A stretch of 64,000 bases of DNA from Pseudaquabacterium terrae (GCF_013266755.1 NZ_JABRWJ010000006.1:1-64000); one strand, 5' to 3'; counted from the stretch's first letter, positions 1 through 8,645 are shown. Translations and numbers: made by a program. Notes: generated by a model from the letters alone, not told the origin.

Positions 1-120
1 CAGCGGCCCCATTGCGGACGACAGGGGTCGCAATGTCCCAATTCGAGATCCAAATCTCGGCCAAATCGGCTGCCTCCAACCAAATCGGCCGTACAGCTCA
101 CCTACCGTGAAACATGCGGG
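1..120. other. Non-coding end of window with two small inverted repeats
   Basis: No supported coding region. Two short inverted repeats are visible: ATTGCG at 11-16 with CGCAAT at 29-34, and CGAGAT at 44-49 with ATCTCG at 54-59 around a 4-base loop. The word ccaaatcggc occurs twice nearby (from 61 and from about 80). The stretch is less GC-rich than the genes that follow and sits exactly where the adjacent glutamate synthase-like gene breaks off. It may therefore be the edge of an intergenic repeat or of an inserted or deleted segment. The window ends before this can be resolved. Confidence 0.4.
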
Positions 121-381
121 CTAGCGGATCTCCGGCCGCACCCACTCCAGCAGGAAGCGCAGGTGGCCGATGACGGGGTAGTTGCGCAGCACCGCGCGCC
201 GGGTCTGCCGCAGGTCGTGCGCGCCGATGGCCAAGCCCGCGAGGCCCGCCAGCGCCATCCACGCGAGCTGGCCGAAGCCGACCCAGGCGAACAGGCCGAG
301 GAGCGCGAAGATCGCCGCCAGCAGCAGCGTCAGGTAGCGAACGGGGAAGTGGCGGTCGAGCGCGATCAGCCAGGTGGGCAT
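121..381 (-). pseudogene. Truncated N-terminus of an FMN-binding glutamate synthase-like protein
   Basis: The 86-residue product has two hydrophobic segments (about residues 17-33 and 38-53) followed by a stretch with LRNYPVIGHLRFLLE and ending RPEIR. This matches the conserved membrane-anchored start of FMN-binding glutamate synthase family proteins, which are normally about 500-550 residues and continue past this point into the FMN barrel. Here a TAG stop follows RPEIR directly, and none of the next 120 bases resembles the expected continuation in the frame checked. It lies 37 bp downstream of the exporter permease on the same strand. I read it as a gene remnant rather than a small intact protein. 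Family assignment is from memory of the conserved N-terminus. Confidence 0.6.
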
Positions 382-418
382 CGGCGTGGGCGAGAACTGC
401 GATGCGCCGAATGGTGCA

Positions 419-1555
419 TCAATCCAGCGTGCGCTTGTAGCGCGTGAGCGCCAGCACGCCGGCGACGAGCACGAAGGCCAGCATCGGCCACAGCTCGGGC
501 CACAGCTCGGCGATGCCGTTGCCCTTGAGCAGGATGCCGCGCACGATGCGCAGGAAGTGCGTCAGCGGCAGCAGCTCGCCGATGGCCTGCGCCCAGCCCG
601 GCATGCCGCGGAACGGGAACATGAAGCCCGACAGCAGGATCGACGGCAGGAAGAAGAAGAAGGTCATCTGCAGCGCCTGCAGCTGGTTCTTCGCCAGCGT
701 CGAGAAGGTGAAGCCGACGCCGAGGTTGGCCAGCATGAAGACGCCGATCAGCGCCAGCAGCAGCGCCAGGCTGCCGTTCATCGGCACCTCGAACAGCAGC
801 CACGCGGCGAGCATGATCACGCCGAGCTGGATGTAGCCGATCACCACGTAGGGCAGGATCTTGCCGGCCATCACCTCGAGCGGGCGCACCGGCGTCGCGA
901 GCAGGTTCTCCATCGTGCCGCGCTCGCGCTCGCGCGTCATCGCCAGGCCGGTCAACATCACCATCGTCATCGTCAGGATGGTGCCGATCAGCCCGGGCAC
1001 GATGTTGTAGCGCGACAGGCCCTCCGGGTTGTAGCGGCGGTGGATGCGCAGGTCGATCGGGGCCGGGCGCGGCGCCAAGGCCGCCAACGGGCCGCTCGTT
1101 TCGTGTGCCAGCGCCTGCGTCAGCAGCGGCTGCAGCGCGGCGATCGCGTTGCCCGACGCCGCCGGGTCGGTGGCGTCGACCGCCACCAGCAGCACCGGCC
1201 GCGCGCCGCGCACCAGGTCGCGCGTGAACCCGGGCGGGATGACGATCATGAACTGCACGTCGCCGCGCTCCAGCAGCGCTTCGGCCTCGGCCTCGCTGCC
1301 GGTCGTGCGCTGGATGCGGAAGTAGCCGCTGTGCTGCAACGCGGCACTGATGCTGCGGGCGAACGCGCCGCCATCCTCCGCGACCAGCACCGTCGGCAGG
1401 CCCTTCGGATCGGTGTTGATCGCGTAGCCGAACAGCACCAGCTGCAGCACCGGCACGCCGACCGCCATCGCAAAGGTCAGGCGGTCGCGCAGCATCTGCT
1501 GGAACTCCTTGATGAAGACCGCCGCGATGCGACCCAGTGAAAAGCCGCGCGTCAC
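419..1555 (-). CDS. ABC-2 type transporter permease (YhhJ/YbhR-like)
   Basis: Inner-membrane permease of an ABC exporter, 378 residues. An N-terminal helix at about residues 27-47 (after KEFQQMLRDRLTF) is followed by a large extracytoplasmic region to about residue 180 and then a cluster of five or so hydrophobic helices up to the C-terminus. This is the ABC-2 layout typical of YhhJ/YbhS/YbhR and drug or polymer exporters. Its ATG overlaps the stop of the upstream ATPase by 4 bp (ATGA), so the two are translationally coupled. With the fusion lipoprotein and ATPase it forms a three-gene export operon read on the minus strand. The substrate cannot be told from sequence; in E. coli, related YbhFSR exports drugs and cations. 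Confidence 0.88.
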   Translation of the reverse strand: MTRGFSLGRIAAVFIKEFQQMLRDRLTFAMAVGVPVLQLVLFGYAINTDPKGLPTVLVAEDGGAFARSISAALQHSGYFRIQRTTGSEAEAEALLERGDVQFMIVIPPGFTRDLVRGARPVLLVAVDATDPAASGNAIAALQPLLTQALAHETSGPLAALAPRPAPIDLRIHRRYNPEGLSRYNIVPGLIGTILTMTMVMLTGLAMTRERERGTMENLLATPVRPLEVMAGKILPYVVIGYIQLGVIMLAAWLLFEVPMNGSLALLLALIGVFMLANLGVGFTFSTLAKNQLQALQMTFFFFLPSILLSGFMFPFRGMPGWAQAIGELLPLTHFLRIVRGILLKGNGIAELWPELWPMLAFVLVAGVLALTRYKRTLD

Positions 1556-2295
1556 GAGGGCAGCGCCTTGAAGTTGTCCTGCGCGCGGCCGACCAGGCGG
1601 ATGAAGGCGTCTTCGAGGTCACGCGCCCCGGCCTCGGCCACGATCTCGGCGGCCGTGCCACGGGCGAGGACCTTGCCGTAGGCGATGTAGCACAGCTCGT
1701 GGCAGCGCTCGGCCTCGTCCATGTAGTGCGTCGACACGAGCACCGTGATGCCCTCGGCGGCGAGGCGGTGGATCTGGTCCCAGAAGTCGCGCCGCGCCTT
1801 CGGGTCGACGCCGGCGGTCGGCTCGTCGAGCAGCAGCAGCTGCGGCTCGTGCAGCAGGCAGGCGGCGAGCGCGAGGCGCTGCTTCCAGCCGCCGGACAAG
1901 GTGCCGGCGAGCTGCTGCTGGCGCTCGACGAGATCCAGCTCGGCCAGCGCGCGATCGACCGCCTTGCGCCGCTCGGGCAGCTCGAAGAGCCGGGCGACGA
2001 AATCCAGGTTCTCGCGGATCGACAAGTCCTCGTAGAGGCCGAACTTCTGCGTCATGTAGCCGACCTGGCGCTTGATCTCGGCGCCGCCCGAGGCGATGTC
2101 GAGGCCCAGGCAGGTGCCATGCCCCTCGTCGGCCTTCAAGAGCCCGCACAACATGCGGATCGTCGTCGTCTTGCCGCTGCCGTTGGGGCCGAGGAAGCCG
2201 CAGATGCGGCCGCGCGCGAGCTGCAGGTCGACGTGGTCGACGACGGCGCGGCCGCCGTAGCGCTTGGTCAGGCCGCGTACATCGATTGCTAGCAC
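1552..2295 (-). CDS. ABC exporter ATP-binding protein
   Basis: Cytoplasmic ATPase of the exporter, 247 residues. Walker A GPNGSGKT lies at about 36-43, signature LSGGWKQR at 133-140 and Walker B LLLLDEPT at 153-160, followed by the D-loop and the switch His in STHYMDEAERC. The length is that of a single-domain DrrA/CcmA-like ATPase, unlike the tandem double ATPase of E. coli YbhF. The start is GTG at 2295, only 3 bp after the stop of the upstream HlyD-type gene, and the end overlaps the permease start by 4 bp. The gene is clearly intact. Confidence 0.93.
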   Translation of the reverse strand: MLAIDVRGLTKRYGGRAVVDHVDLQLARGRICGFLGPNGSGKTTTIRMLCGLLKADEGHGTCLGLDIASGGAEIKRQVGYMTQKFGLYEDLSIRENLDFVARLFELPERRKAVDRALAELDLVERQQQLAGTLSGGWKQRLALAACLLHEPQLLLLDEPTAGVDPKARRDFWDQIHRLAAEGITVLVSTHYMDEAERCHELCYIAYGKVLARGTAAEIVAEAGARDLEDAFIRLVGRAQDNFKALPS

Positions 2296-2298
2296 TTT

Positions 2299-3249
2299 TC
2301 AGCTCGCCCGTTGCACGTCGATCGGCTGTCCCGGCCGCAGCCGCGGCGCATCGGCCGGCGCCGGCCGCGCCTCGACCATGAACACCAGCTTCGCGCGCTG
2401 GGCGTTCGAATAGATCACCGGCGGCGTGTACTCGGCCTGCGTCGCGATGCGGCTGATGCGCGCGTTGATCGGCGCGCCGCAGCCGTCGCAGCGGATGAGC
2501 ACCGCCTGGCCCGGCGCCAGCGCGCCGGCCTCCGTTTCGGCGACGTAGAAGCGCGCCTTCACCGCGCCGGCCGGCAGCAGCGAGACGATCGGCTGCCCGG
2601 CCGGCACCCATTCGCCGACGCGGAAGAAGGTGTCGGCGACCTCGGCCGCCGCCGGCGCGCGCTGCGCTTTCTGCTGCAGCCGCCAGTCGGCCTGTTTCAG
2701 CTGCTGCTGCGCGGCACTGGCGCCGGCCTGCGCGGCGGCGCGCTCCTGCACGCGCGCCGGCAGCTGCGCGACGCGCAACGCGGCTTCGAGCTCGGTGACC
2801 TGCGCATCGGCCTGGCTCAGCGCGGCCTGCGCATCGTCGAGCTGCGCAGCGGAGACGAAGTTCTGCGCGACCAGCTGCTTGACGCGCGCGAGCTCGGTGC
2901 GCGCCAGTGCCGCCTGCGCCTTGGCGCGCGCGAGCTGCGCGCGGGCCACCGCGACCTCGTCGGCGCGGCGGCCGGTCTCCGTGTTGCGCGCCTGTGCCTC
3001 GGCGACGCCCAGCCGCGCCTGCGCTTCGGCGCGCGCCAGGGCTTCGGCCTCATCGTCGAGCACGAAGAGCGGCGCGCCTTGCGCCACCTTGCCGCCGGCC
3101 TGCACCGGCAGCTGCGCGAGCGTGCCGGCCAGCGGCGACGACACCAGCACGTACTCGCCTTCGACATAACCCGACCAACCCGCGGGCGGACGCTCGGCGC
3201 AGCCGGCGCCCAGCAGCGCGGCCATCAGCATCCCGCCCACACGTTTCAC
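2299..3249 (-). CDS. HlyD-family membrane-fusion lipoprotein of the ABC exporter
   Basis: Periplasmic adaptor of 316 residues linking an ABC-2 transporter to an outer-membrane channel. A short signal peptide ends in a lipobox (LLGAGC, Cys at about residue 15), so it is probably a lipoprotein. A biotinyl-lipoyl-like region (about 25-70, with a GYVEGEY beta start), a long Ala/Gln/Lys-rich coiled coil (about 70-205) and a beta-barrel C-terminus containing two Cys (CDGC) follow. The start is GTG at 3249, chosen because GGAGG lies about 7 bases upstream and the signal peptide begins there. Longer upstream extensions are not hydrophobic. It is the first gene of the exporter operon. No outer-membrane partner is encoded nearby. 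Confidence 0.88.
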   Translation of the reverse strand: MKRVGGMLMAALLGAGCAERPPAGWSGYVEGEYVLVSSPLAGTLAQLPVQAGGKVAQGAPLFVLDDEAEALARAEAQARLGVAEAQARNTETGRRADEVAVARAQLARAKAQAALARTELARVKQLVAQNFVSAAQLDDAQAALSQADAQVTELEAALRVAQLPARVQERAAAQAGASAAQQQLKQADWRLQQKAQRAPAAAEVADTFFRVGEWVPAGQPIVSLLPAGAVKARFYVAETEAGALAPGQAVLIRCDGCGAPINARISRIATQAEYTPPVIYSNAQRAKLVFMVEARPAPADAPRLRPGQPIDVQRAS

Positions 3250-3289
3250 AGTCCTGCCTCCTCGCCGCGTCGCAGCGTCGTCGGTGCGA

Positions 3290-3952
3290 CTACGGCAGCG
3301 CGCGCACCTTGATGTTGCGGTAGTGCACCTCGCTGCCCGGGTCGTGCCCCTGCAGCGCGAACGTGCCGCTGCCGATGAGGCGCTGTTCGAGGCCCTTCGG
3401 CCGCGCCGGGTTCGGCTCTTCGGTGTAGTCGACGATGGTCTTGCCGTCGATCGTCGTGAGCACGCGCGAGCCAACGACCCGCGTGACCAGCGTGAACCAC
3501 CGGCCGTCGGGCACGGCGACCTCCCGGTAGTCGCGGATGCCCCACAGCCCGCCGCTGCGGCTTGAGTCGCTGTGCGAGTTGTTGACCTGCACCTCGTAGC
3601 CCTTGTTCGGCCAGCCGACCGCCTGCCACTCGGTGTGGAAGTAGACGCCGGAGTTGGCGCTCGGGAAGGTCAGCACGTCGAGCTTCAGCTCGAAGTTCTT
3701 GAACACGGAATGCTCGACCGCGCCGACGTAGAACAGGTGCGAACGCGGCCCGCGCACGACGATGGCGCCGTCCTTGACACTGAAGCTGCCGGGCGCGTCG
3801 CTGGCGCGCCAGCCGGCGAGCGACTGGCCATCGAAGAGCAATTGCCAGCCGTCGGCCTTCTCCTGGGATGTCAGCAGGTTCATGTCGGCACCGAATGCAG
3901 CAGGGTTGGCGAAGCCGAAGAAAAGCAGCGCACGAAGAAGGAAGCGTCGCAT
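3290..3952 (-). CDS. DUF1080 (3-keto-disaccharide hydrolase-type) secreted protein
   Basis: 220 residues with a signal peptide (about 1-21, ending AAFGA) and one concanavalin-like jelly-roll domain. Diagnostic DUF1080 features are LLFDGQSLAGWR near the start, the SGVYFHTEW stretch, a YEVQVNN strand and a terminal IKVRALP. The family has been linked to cleavage of 3-keto-glycosides. The ATG overlaps the stop of the upstream gene by one base (TGATG), so it is coupled to the gluconate-dehydrogenase-subunit-3-like and GMC genes. Inferred role: periplasmic hydrolysis of a 3-oxidised disaccharide or glycoside made by the GMC enzyme. The domain call is firm; the substrate is unknown. Confidence 0.85.
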   Translation of the reverse strand: MRRFLLRALLFFGFANPAAFGADMNLLTSQEKADGWQLLFDGQSLAGWRASDAPGSFSVKDGAIVVRGPRSHLFYVGAVEHSVFKNFELKLDVLTFPSANSGVYFHTEWQAVGWPNKGYEVQVNNSHSDSSRSGGLWGIRDYREVAVPDGRWFTLVTRVVGSRVLTTIDGKTIVDYTEEPNPARPKGLEQRLIGSGTFALQGHDPGSEVHYRNIKVRALP

Positions 3953-4566
3953 CAGGCCACTCCCACGATCTGCAGCACCTCGGAGGGCGGGCCGTCGAAG
4001 GTCAATGAGGGCGTGTTGCCGACGAAGCGCAGGTCCTTCGTGCCCTCGGGGGTCGTGTAGAAGCCGCCGGCGGTGAGGTCGCGATAACGCGCGAAAAACC
4101 TGGCCGCCTCGGCCAGGCGCGGCGCGGCCCGTGCTGCCCAGCAGATGTCGTCGCAGATCAGGCGCTGTTGCGCTTCGCGGCTGCCGGCGAAAGACTTGCC
4201 GAAGCGCCGCCGGGCTTCCCGCTCGAGCCAGCCGAGGCCGTGCACGATCAGCTGGCGGTCCTTGCGGTGGCGCGGGTAGGGCGCGCTGACCCATTCGTCG
4301 ATGAATCGGTGCACCTCGAGGTCGGCCGCGCTCGGCGAGTGCTCGTCGGCCGGAATGATCAGCGCACACAGCGCCGCCGCGGTGCGACGCTGAATTGCGT
4401 TGAAAGTGAGCGGCCAGAGCTCGCCCGGGCGATAGGTCTTGATGAGGTTCGGGTCGGTGCCGTAGCCGACCGCCGGCTTGCGCGCAGCGGCGGCGGCGAG
4501 GGCGCTGTCCCCCAGCGGCGCGGACGCCGCCGCGAGCATCCATTGCAGGCTGGTTCGCCGGTCCAT
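3952..4566 (-). CDS. Gluconate 2-dehydrogenase subunit 3-like protein
   Basis: 204 residues. The N-terminus has MDRRTSLQWML followed by an Ala-rich stretch, a weak Tat-like or Sec signal. Then comes the subunit-3 pattern: ALCALIIPADEHSPSA, a helical region with FIDEW, and the C-terminal GGFYTTPEGTKDLRFVGN typical of PF13618 proteins. Such subunits accompany membrane-associated FAD-dependent GMC dehydrogenases and are thought to help their export and assembly. The start overlaps the stop of the GMC gene by one base (TGATG), and its own stop overlaps the DUF1080 start. No cytochrome c subunit, the usual third component of gluconate dehydrogenase, is nearby, so electron transfer must use something encoded elsewhere. 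Confidence 0.85.
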   Translation of the reverse strand: MDRRTSLQWMLAAASAPLGDSALAAAAARKPAVGYGTDPNLIKTYRPGELWPLTFNAIQRRTAAALCALIIPADEHSPSAADLEVHRFIDEWVSAPYPRHRKDRQLIVHGLGWLEREARRRFGKSFAGSREAQQRLICDDICWAARAAPRLAEAARFFARYRDLTAGGFYTTPEGTKDLRFVGNTPSLTFDGPPSEVLQIVGVA

Positions 4567-6368
4567 CAGATCTCCTTCCTGCGCAGCTGCTCGACCAGGT
4601 AGTCCGCCGCGCGCCAGGCGAGCGCCATGATCGTCAGCGTCGGGTTTTTGTCGGCGTTGGAGCAGAACGGCGCGCCATCGGTGATGAAGAGGTTCTTCAC
4701 GTCCCAGGTCTGGCACCAGCCGTTGGTCACCGACGTCGCCGGGTCGCTGCCCATGATCGCACCGCCGACCTCGTGGATGATCGCGCCGCCGGCGGCGATC
4801 GCCTTGCGGCCGTCGCGCTCGACGCTGCCGTGCACCCGGCCGCCCATCGCGTCGATGATCTCGGCGAAGGTCTTCTGCATGTGCGCGGCTTGGGCGGTTT
4901 CGTGGTCTGCCCATTGCCAGTGGAAACGCAGCACCGGGATGCCCCAGCGGTCCTTGACCAGCGGGTCGAGGTCGCAGTACGAGTGCTCGTTCGGGATCAT
5001 CTCGCCGCGCCCGGCGAAGTAAACGAACGACCCGTAGTAGCGCCGCGCGTCTTCCTTGAAGCGCCGGCCGTAGCTGCCCTCGGTCAGCCATTCCAGCCCG
5101 GCCGCGGTGCCCAGGCTCGGCAAACGCCGGCCGCTGGCCATCTCGATGTGGTAGCCGCGCGGAAAGTCGAGCGCGCCCTTGGCCTGCTGCTGGTACAGCC
5201 ACCACGGCGCATACACGTGCGCGCCGCCGGCGCCGTCTTCGTTGTGCGGCGGCAGGTTCTCGAGCCGCGGGATCTGGCCGGAGAGATCGCTGCCCACGGT
5301 GTCCATGATGTAGCGGCCGAGCTTGCCGCTGGAGTTGGCCAGCCCGTTCGGAAAGCGTGCCGACTTCGAATTCAACAGGATGCGCACCGACTCGCAGGCG
5401 CTGGCCGCCAGCACCACCACGCGGGCCTGGGCCAGCTCGTGCCGGCCGCTGGCCTTGTCGACGAAGCGCACGCCCGAGGCCTTGCCGGCCTCATCGAGCA
5501 CCACCTCGTAGACCATCGCGTTGCACAGGATGTCGAGCTTGCCGGTGGCCAGCGCCGGCGGCAGGTGCACCGCCGGCGACTGGTAGGTGGCGCGGATCGA
5601 GCAGCCCCGGAAGCACGGTGTGGCCCAGAAACACGCGGCGCGCGAGCGCATGTCCTGCGCGAGGATGCGCTGCGCGTTCGGATTGCCCGGGTGCAGCTTG
5701 GCGGGCAGCGTCGTGTGGTCGAGCGGGCGGGTCAGCACCGCGCGGTGGATCGGCACCACCGGAATGCCGAGTGGGCCGGCGCGCTGCTGGATGAGCCGCT
5801 CGCCGACCCGCGCGGCCGGCGCCGGCTGCAGGCAGCCCTCGGGCGAGTCCGGCGTGTTTTCCAGGCCTTCGCTGGAGCCGTAGACGCCGATCAGCATCTC
5901 GACCTTGTCGTAGTAGCCGGCGACGTCGTCGTACGAGATCGGCCAGTCGAAGCCGAAGCCGTCGCGCGTGCGCGGCTTGAAGTCGTAGGGCCCGTTGCGC
6001 AGCGCGATGCGCCCCCAATGGTTGGTGCGCCCGCCCAGCATGCGCGCGCGCCACCATTCGAACTGTTGGCCGGCGGCTTTCGACGCGTTGGTGTAGGGCT
6101 CGCCGGGCACCGTCCAGCCGCCGTCGATCGTCGCATCGTAGAAGCCGAAGGGCTTGTCGGGTGTGCCGGCGCCTCGCAAGGGCGCGTCGTGGGCGGTCTG
6201 GAACATCGGCGTCTCGGCCGCGACGTCGTAGTTGCGGCCGGCCTCGAGCATCAGCACGCTGACGCCTTCCATCGCCAGCGTGTAGGCGGTCTGCCCACCG
6301 GCGGCGCCCGAGCCGACGACGATGACGTCGTAGTCGCGCTGCGCGGTGCGTGGGGTGATGAAAGGCAT
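4566..6368 (-). CDS. GMC-family FAD-dependent oxidoreductase
   Basis: 600-residue flavoprotein. The Rossmann FAD motif VVGSGAAGG sits at about residues 17-25, followed by the MLEAGR acidic strand. NHWGR in the middle and the C-terminal HEVGGAIMG and DKNPTLTIMALAWRAADYL are GMC signature segments, so the catalytic His/Asn pair appears to be kept. The start ATG at 6368 is chosen because the homologous N-terminus (TPRTAQRDYDVIVVG) begins just there; long upstream in-frame sequence is low-complexity Arg/Ala. It heads an operon with a subunit-3 protein and a DUF1080 hydrolase, all one-base overlapping. Together these suggest oxidation of a sugar (perhaps at C3) rather than choline or simple alcohol oxidation. 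It is divergent from the FAD monooxygenase gene. Confidence 0.88.
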   Translation of the reverse strand: MPFITPRTAQRDYDVIVVGSGAAGGQTAYTLAMEGVSVLMLEAGRNYDVAAETPMFQTAHDAPLRGAGTPDKPFGFYDATIDGGWTVPGEPYTNASKAAGQQFEWWRARMLGGRTNHWGRIALRNGPYDFKPRTRDGFGFDWPISYDDVAGYYDKVEMLIGVYGSSEGLENTPDSPEGCLQPAPAARVGERLIQQRAGPLGIPVVPIHRAVLTRPLDHTTLPAKLHPGNPNAQRILAQDMRSRAACFWATPCFRGCSIRATYQSPAVHLPPALATGKLDILCNAMVYEVVLDEAGKASGVRFVDKASGRHELAQARVVVLAASACESVRILLNSKSARFPNGLANSSGKLGRYIMDTVGSDLSGQIPRLENLPPHNEDGAGGAHVYAPWWLYQQQAKGALDFPRGYHIEMASGRRLPSLGTAAGLEWLTEGSYGRRFKEDARRYYGSFVYFAGRGEMIPNEHSYCDLDPLVKDRWGIPVLRFHWQWADHETAQAAHMQKTFAEIIDAMGGRVHGSVERDGRKAIAAGGAIIHEVGGAIMGSDPATSVTNGWCQTWDVKNLFITDGAPFCSNADKNPTLTIMALAWRAADYLVEQLRRKEI

Positions 6369-6496
6369 GGGTCCGCTCCCGGAGGGCAACGATATCCCAG
6401 CCCGTGCCGCCAGCGCTGCATCCGTGGGCCGCACCGCACCGTATGTCCCGCATCGCCGGGCGCATCGCGCGGGCCGAAACGATGGAGGAGAGATCG

Positions 6497-7918
6497 ATGG
6501 ACACGCTCGACGCCCGCGCGCTGGCCGCGCTGTGCGACAAGGAATCCACTGCCGACGCCCGGCCGCCGCGGCGCGCCGTCGTGCTCGGCGCCAGCCTGGC
6601 CGGGCTGCTCGCTGCGCGCGTGCTGCACGAGCACTTCGACGAGGTGCTGCTGCTCGACCGCCACCCGCTGCCGATGGACCTCGGGCCGCGCCAGGCGACA
6701 CCGCACACCCGCCACACGCATGCGCTGCTGGCGCGCGGCCGGCAGGCGATCGAGAGCCTCTTCCCGGGCATCGGCGACGAATGGCTGGCGGCCGGCGGGC
6801 GGCTGGGCGACGTCGGCAGCGAGGCGCTGTTCTACGCCGGGCGCCGCCGCTTCGCGCAGGCCCATGCCGACGCCAGCGCCATCTGCCTCGGCCGCGGCGC
6901 GATCGAAGGCGTGCTGCGCTGGCGCCTGCGCGCATTGCCGCGCATCACGCTGGTCACCGGCGTCGACGCGCAGGGCCTGCTCGGCGCGCCGGGTGGCGAC
7001 CGTGTCAGCGGTCTGCGCTGGCGCCTGCTCGACGACGAGGGCGCGCACCGCACGTTCGGCCTGCGCGCCGCGCTGGTGGTCGACGCGACCGGCCGCGCAT
7101 CGAAGCTGCCGAAGTGGCTGGTCGAGCTCGGCCACGAGCCGCCGCGCGAGGAGCTGGTGCAGGTCGACATCCGCTACGCCACCGCCTACCTGGTGCGCGA
7201 GCCGCAGCACGCGCCGGGGCTGGAAGCCGTGATCGGCGCGGCGACGCCCGACCATCCGCGGCCTTCGGTGCTGCTGAGCCAGGAAGGTGGCCAGTGGGTC
7301 GTGACGCTCGGCGGTTACGGCGACGATGCGCCGCCGCTCGACCGCGCCGGCTTCATCCGGCGCGCCCAGGAATCGTCACCGCCGGAGCTGGCCGCGGTCG
7401 TGCGCGAGGCCGAGTTCCTCTGCGAGCCCTTCGGCTACCGCTTCCCGCACAGCCAGCGCCGGCGCTACGAAACGCTGCGCCGGATGCCCGACGGCGTGCT
7501 GGCGATCGGCGACAGCATCTGCAGCTTCAACCCGGTGTTCGGCCAGGGCATGAGCGTCGCGGCGTGCGAGGCGCTGGCGCTGCAGCAGGCGCTGCAAGGC
7601 GGTGACGCCGGGCTCGCGCGGCGCTACTTCCGCAGCGCCGCGAAGAGCATCGACATCGCCTGGCAGACCGCCGTCGGCGCCGACCTGGCGATTCCCAGCG
7701 TGCAAGGGGAGCGGCCACTGCCGGTGCGCCTGATCAATGCCTACATCGCGCGGCTCTTCGACGCGGCGCAGACCGATGCCGCGGTGGCCGTGGCCTTCGA
7801 GCGCGTTTCGCACCTGCTCGATGCGCCGCCGGCGCTGCTGCGGCCGGCAATGATGGCGCGGGTGTTCAGCGCGCGCTGGCGCAAGCCGGCGCTGCCGCTG
7901 CGCGAGGCGGCTGCCTAA
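6497..7918 (+). CDS. FAD-dependent monooxygenase/hydroxylase
   Basis: 473 residues. The N-terminal dinucleotide motif VVLGASLAGLLAA (about 30-42) is followed by the acidic end of strand 2 (LLLDRH). A central VVDATGRAS and a distal GDSICSFNPVFGQGMS supply the GD and NPxxGxG features of the PHBH/UbiH-like flavoprotein hydroxylases. ATG 6497 is preferred over the in-frame ATG at 6482 because GGAGGAG at 6484-6490 stands six bases upstream. The gene is divergent from the GMC operon with about 130 bp between starts, and converges on the PLD gene 20 bp downstream. Substrate unknown; related proteins act on aromatics or polyketide-like compounds. Confidence 0.8.
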   Translation: MDTLDARALAALCDKESTADARPPRRAVVLGASLAGLLAARVLHEHFDEVLLLDRHPLPMDLGPRQATPHTRHTHALLARGRQAIESLFPGIGDEWLAAGGRLGDVGSEALFYAGRRRFAQAHADASAICLGRGAIEGVLRWRLRALPRITLVTGVDAQGLLGAPGGDRVSGLRWRLLDDEGAHRTFGLRAALVVDATGRASKLPKWLVELGHEPPREELVQVDIRYATAYLVREPQHAPGLEAVIGAATPDHPRPSVLLSQEGGQWVVTLGGYGDDAPPLDRAGFIRRAQESSPPELAAVVREAEFLCEPFGYRFPHSQRRRYETLRRMPDGVLAIGDSICSFNPVFGQGMSVAACEALALQQALQGGDAGLARRYFRSAAKSIDIAWQTAVGADLAIPSVQGERPLPVRLINAYIARLFDAAQTDAAVAVAFERVSHLLDAPPALLRPAMMARVFSARWRKPALPLREAAA

Positions 7919-7937
7919 CGTCCGTCGGACGCGGCAC

Positions 7938-8645
7938 TCAGGCCAGCGCTCGCCACAGCCGCTCGAACACCACGCCGAACTGCGCCACCAGCGCCGGGTG
8001 GTTGCACAGCACGACGTTCTCCTCGTTGTGCTCGCAGGCGCTGCGCGTCCAGTTGTAGCTGCCGTTGAGCAGCCAGGCCTGGTCGATGATCGCGAACTTG
8101 TGGTGCATGTGCGCGTCGCTGGTGTCCAGCGCCACCGGCACGCCGGCCGCGCGCAGCGCATGCACGTCACTGCCGGCGTCGAACGCCTTGGCGCCGTCGG
8201 TGATCAGCCGCACCGCGATACCGCGGCGGTGCATCGCCAGCACCTCGGCGCTGATGCGGTCATCCGACAGCGTGAAGACGCACAGGTCGGCGCGGCGCTT
8301 CGCGCTGCGCAGCTGGCCGCGGATCATCGACAGGCAGTGCTCGCCGGGGCTGAACGCGGCGTGGGCCTGCACCTCGGCCACCGGTGCGCGCGCGTTGTCG
8401 AGACAGCGCACGACGCCTTCGAGCCAACGCAGCAGCGCCAGCGGTGGGGAAGGAGATTCGGCTGCCCGCTCGCGCACCAGCGCGAAGGCACGGTTGCGCA
8501 GCTGGCGCAGCGCGTCCTCCGGTGGCTCGGCCTCGCGCAGCGCCTGGCTCAGTGAGCGCTTCTCGTCGTCGCTGAGCACATCGTCGTCGAGCGTGCGCTG
8601 CAGCTGATCGAGCAGGGCTGCGGTGGTATTCGCGGCGTCCGTCAT
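7938..8645 (-). CDS. Phospholipase D-like nuclease with one HKD motif
   Basis: 235 residues. The first ~95 are helical and charged and lack a recognised domain. Residues about 96-230 form a single PLD half with HHKFAIID (H181, K183, D188) then GSYNWTRSA and a downstream NEEN. Single-HKD proteins act as dimers, as in Nuc endonuclease and the mitochondrial PLD6/Zucchini group, so a nuclease or phosphodiesterase activity is likely. No signal peptide, so it is probably cytoplasmic. Its ATG overlaps the stop of the giant ATPase by 4 bp, which makes it the last gene of the OB-fold/flotillin/ATPase operon and implies joint function with the ATPase. Confidence 0.85.
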   Translation of the reverse strand: MTDAANTTAALLDQLQRTLDDDVLSDDEKRSLSQALREAEPPEDALRQLRNRAFALVRERAAESPSPPLALLRWLEGVVRCLDNARAPVAEVQAHAAFSPGEHCLSMIRGQLRSAKRRADLCVFTLSDDRISAEVLAMHRRGIAVRLITDGAKAFDAGSDVHALRAAGVPVALDTSDAHMHHKFAIIDQAWLLNGSYNWTRSACEHNEENVVLCNHPALVAQFGVVFERLWRALA

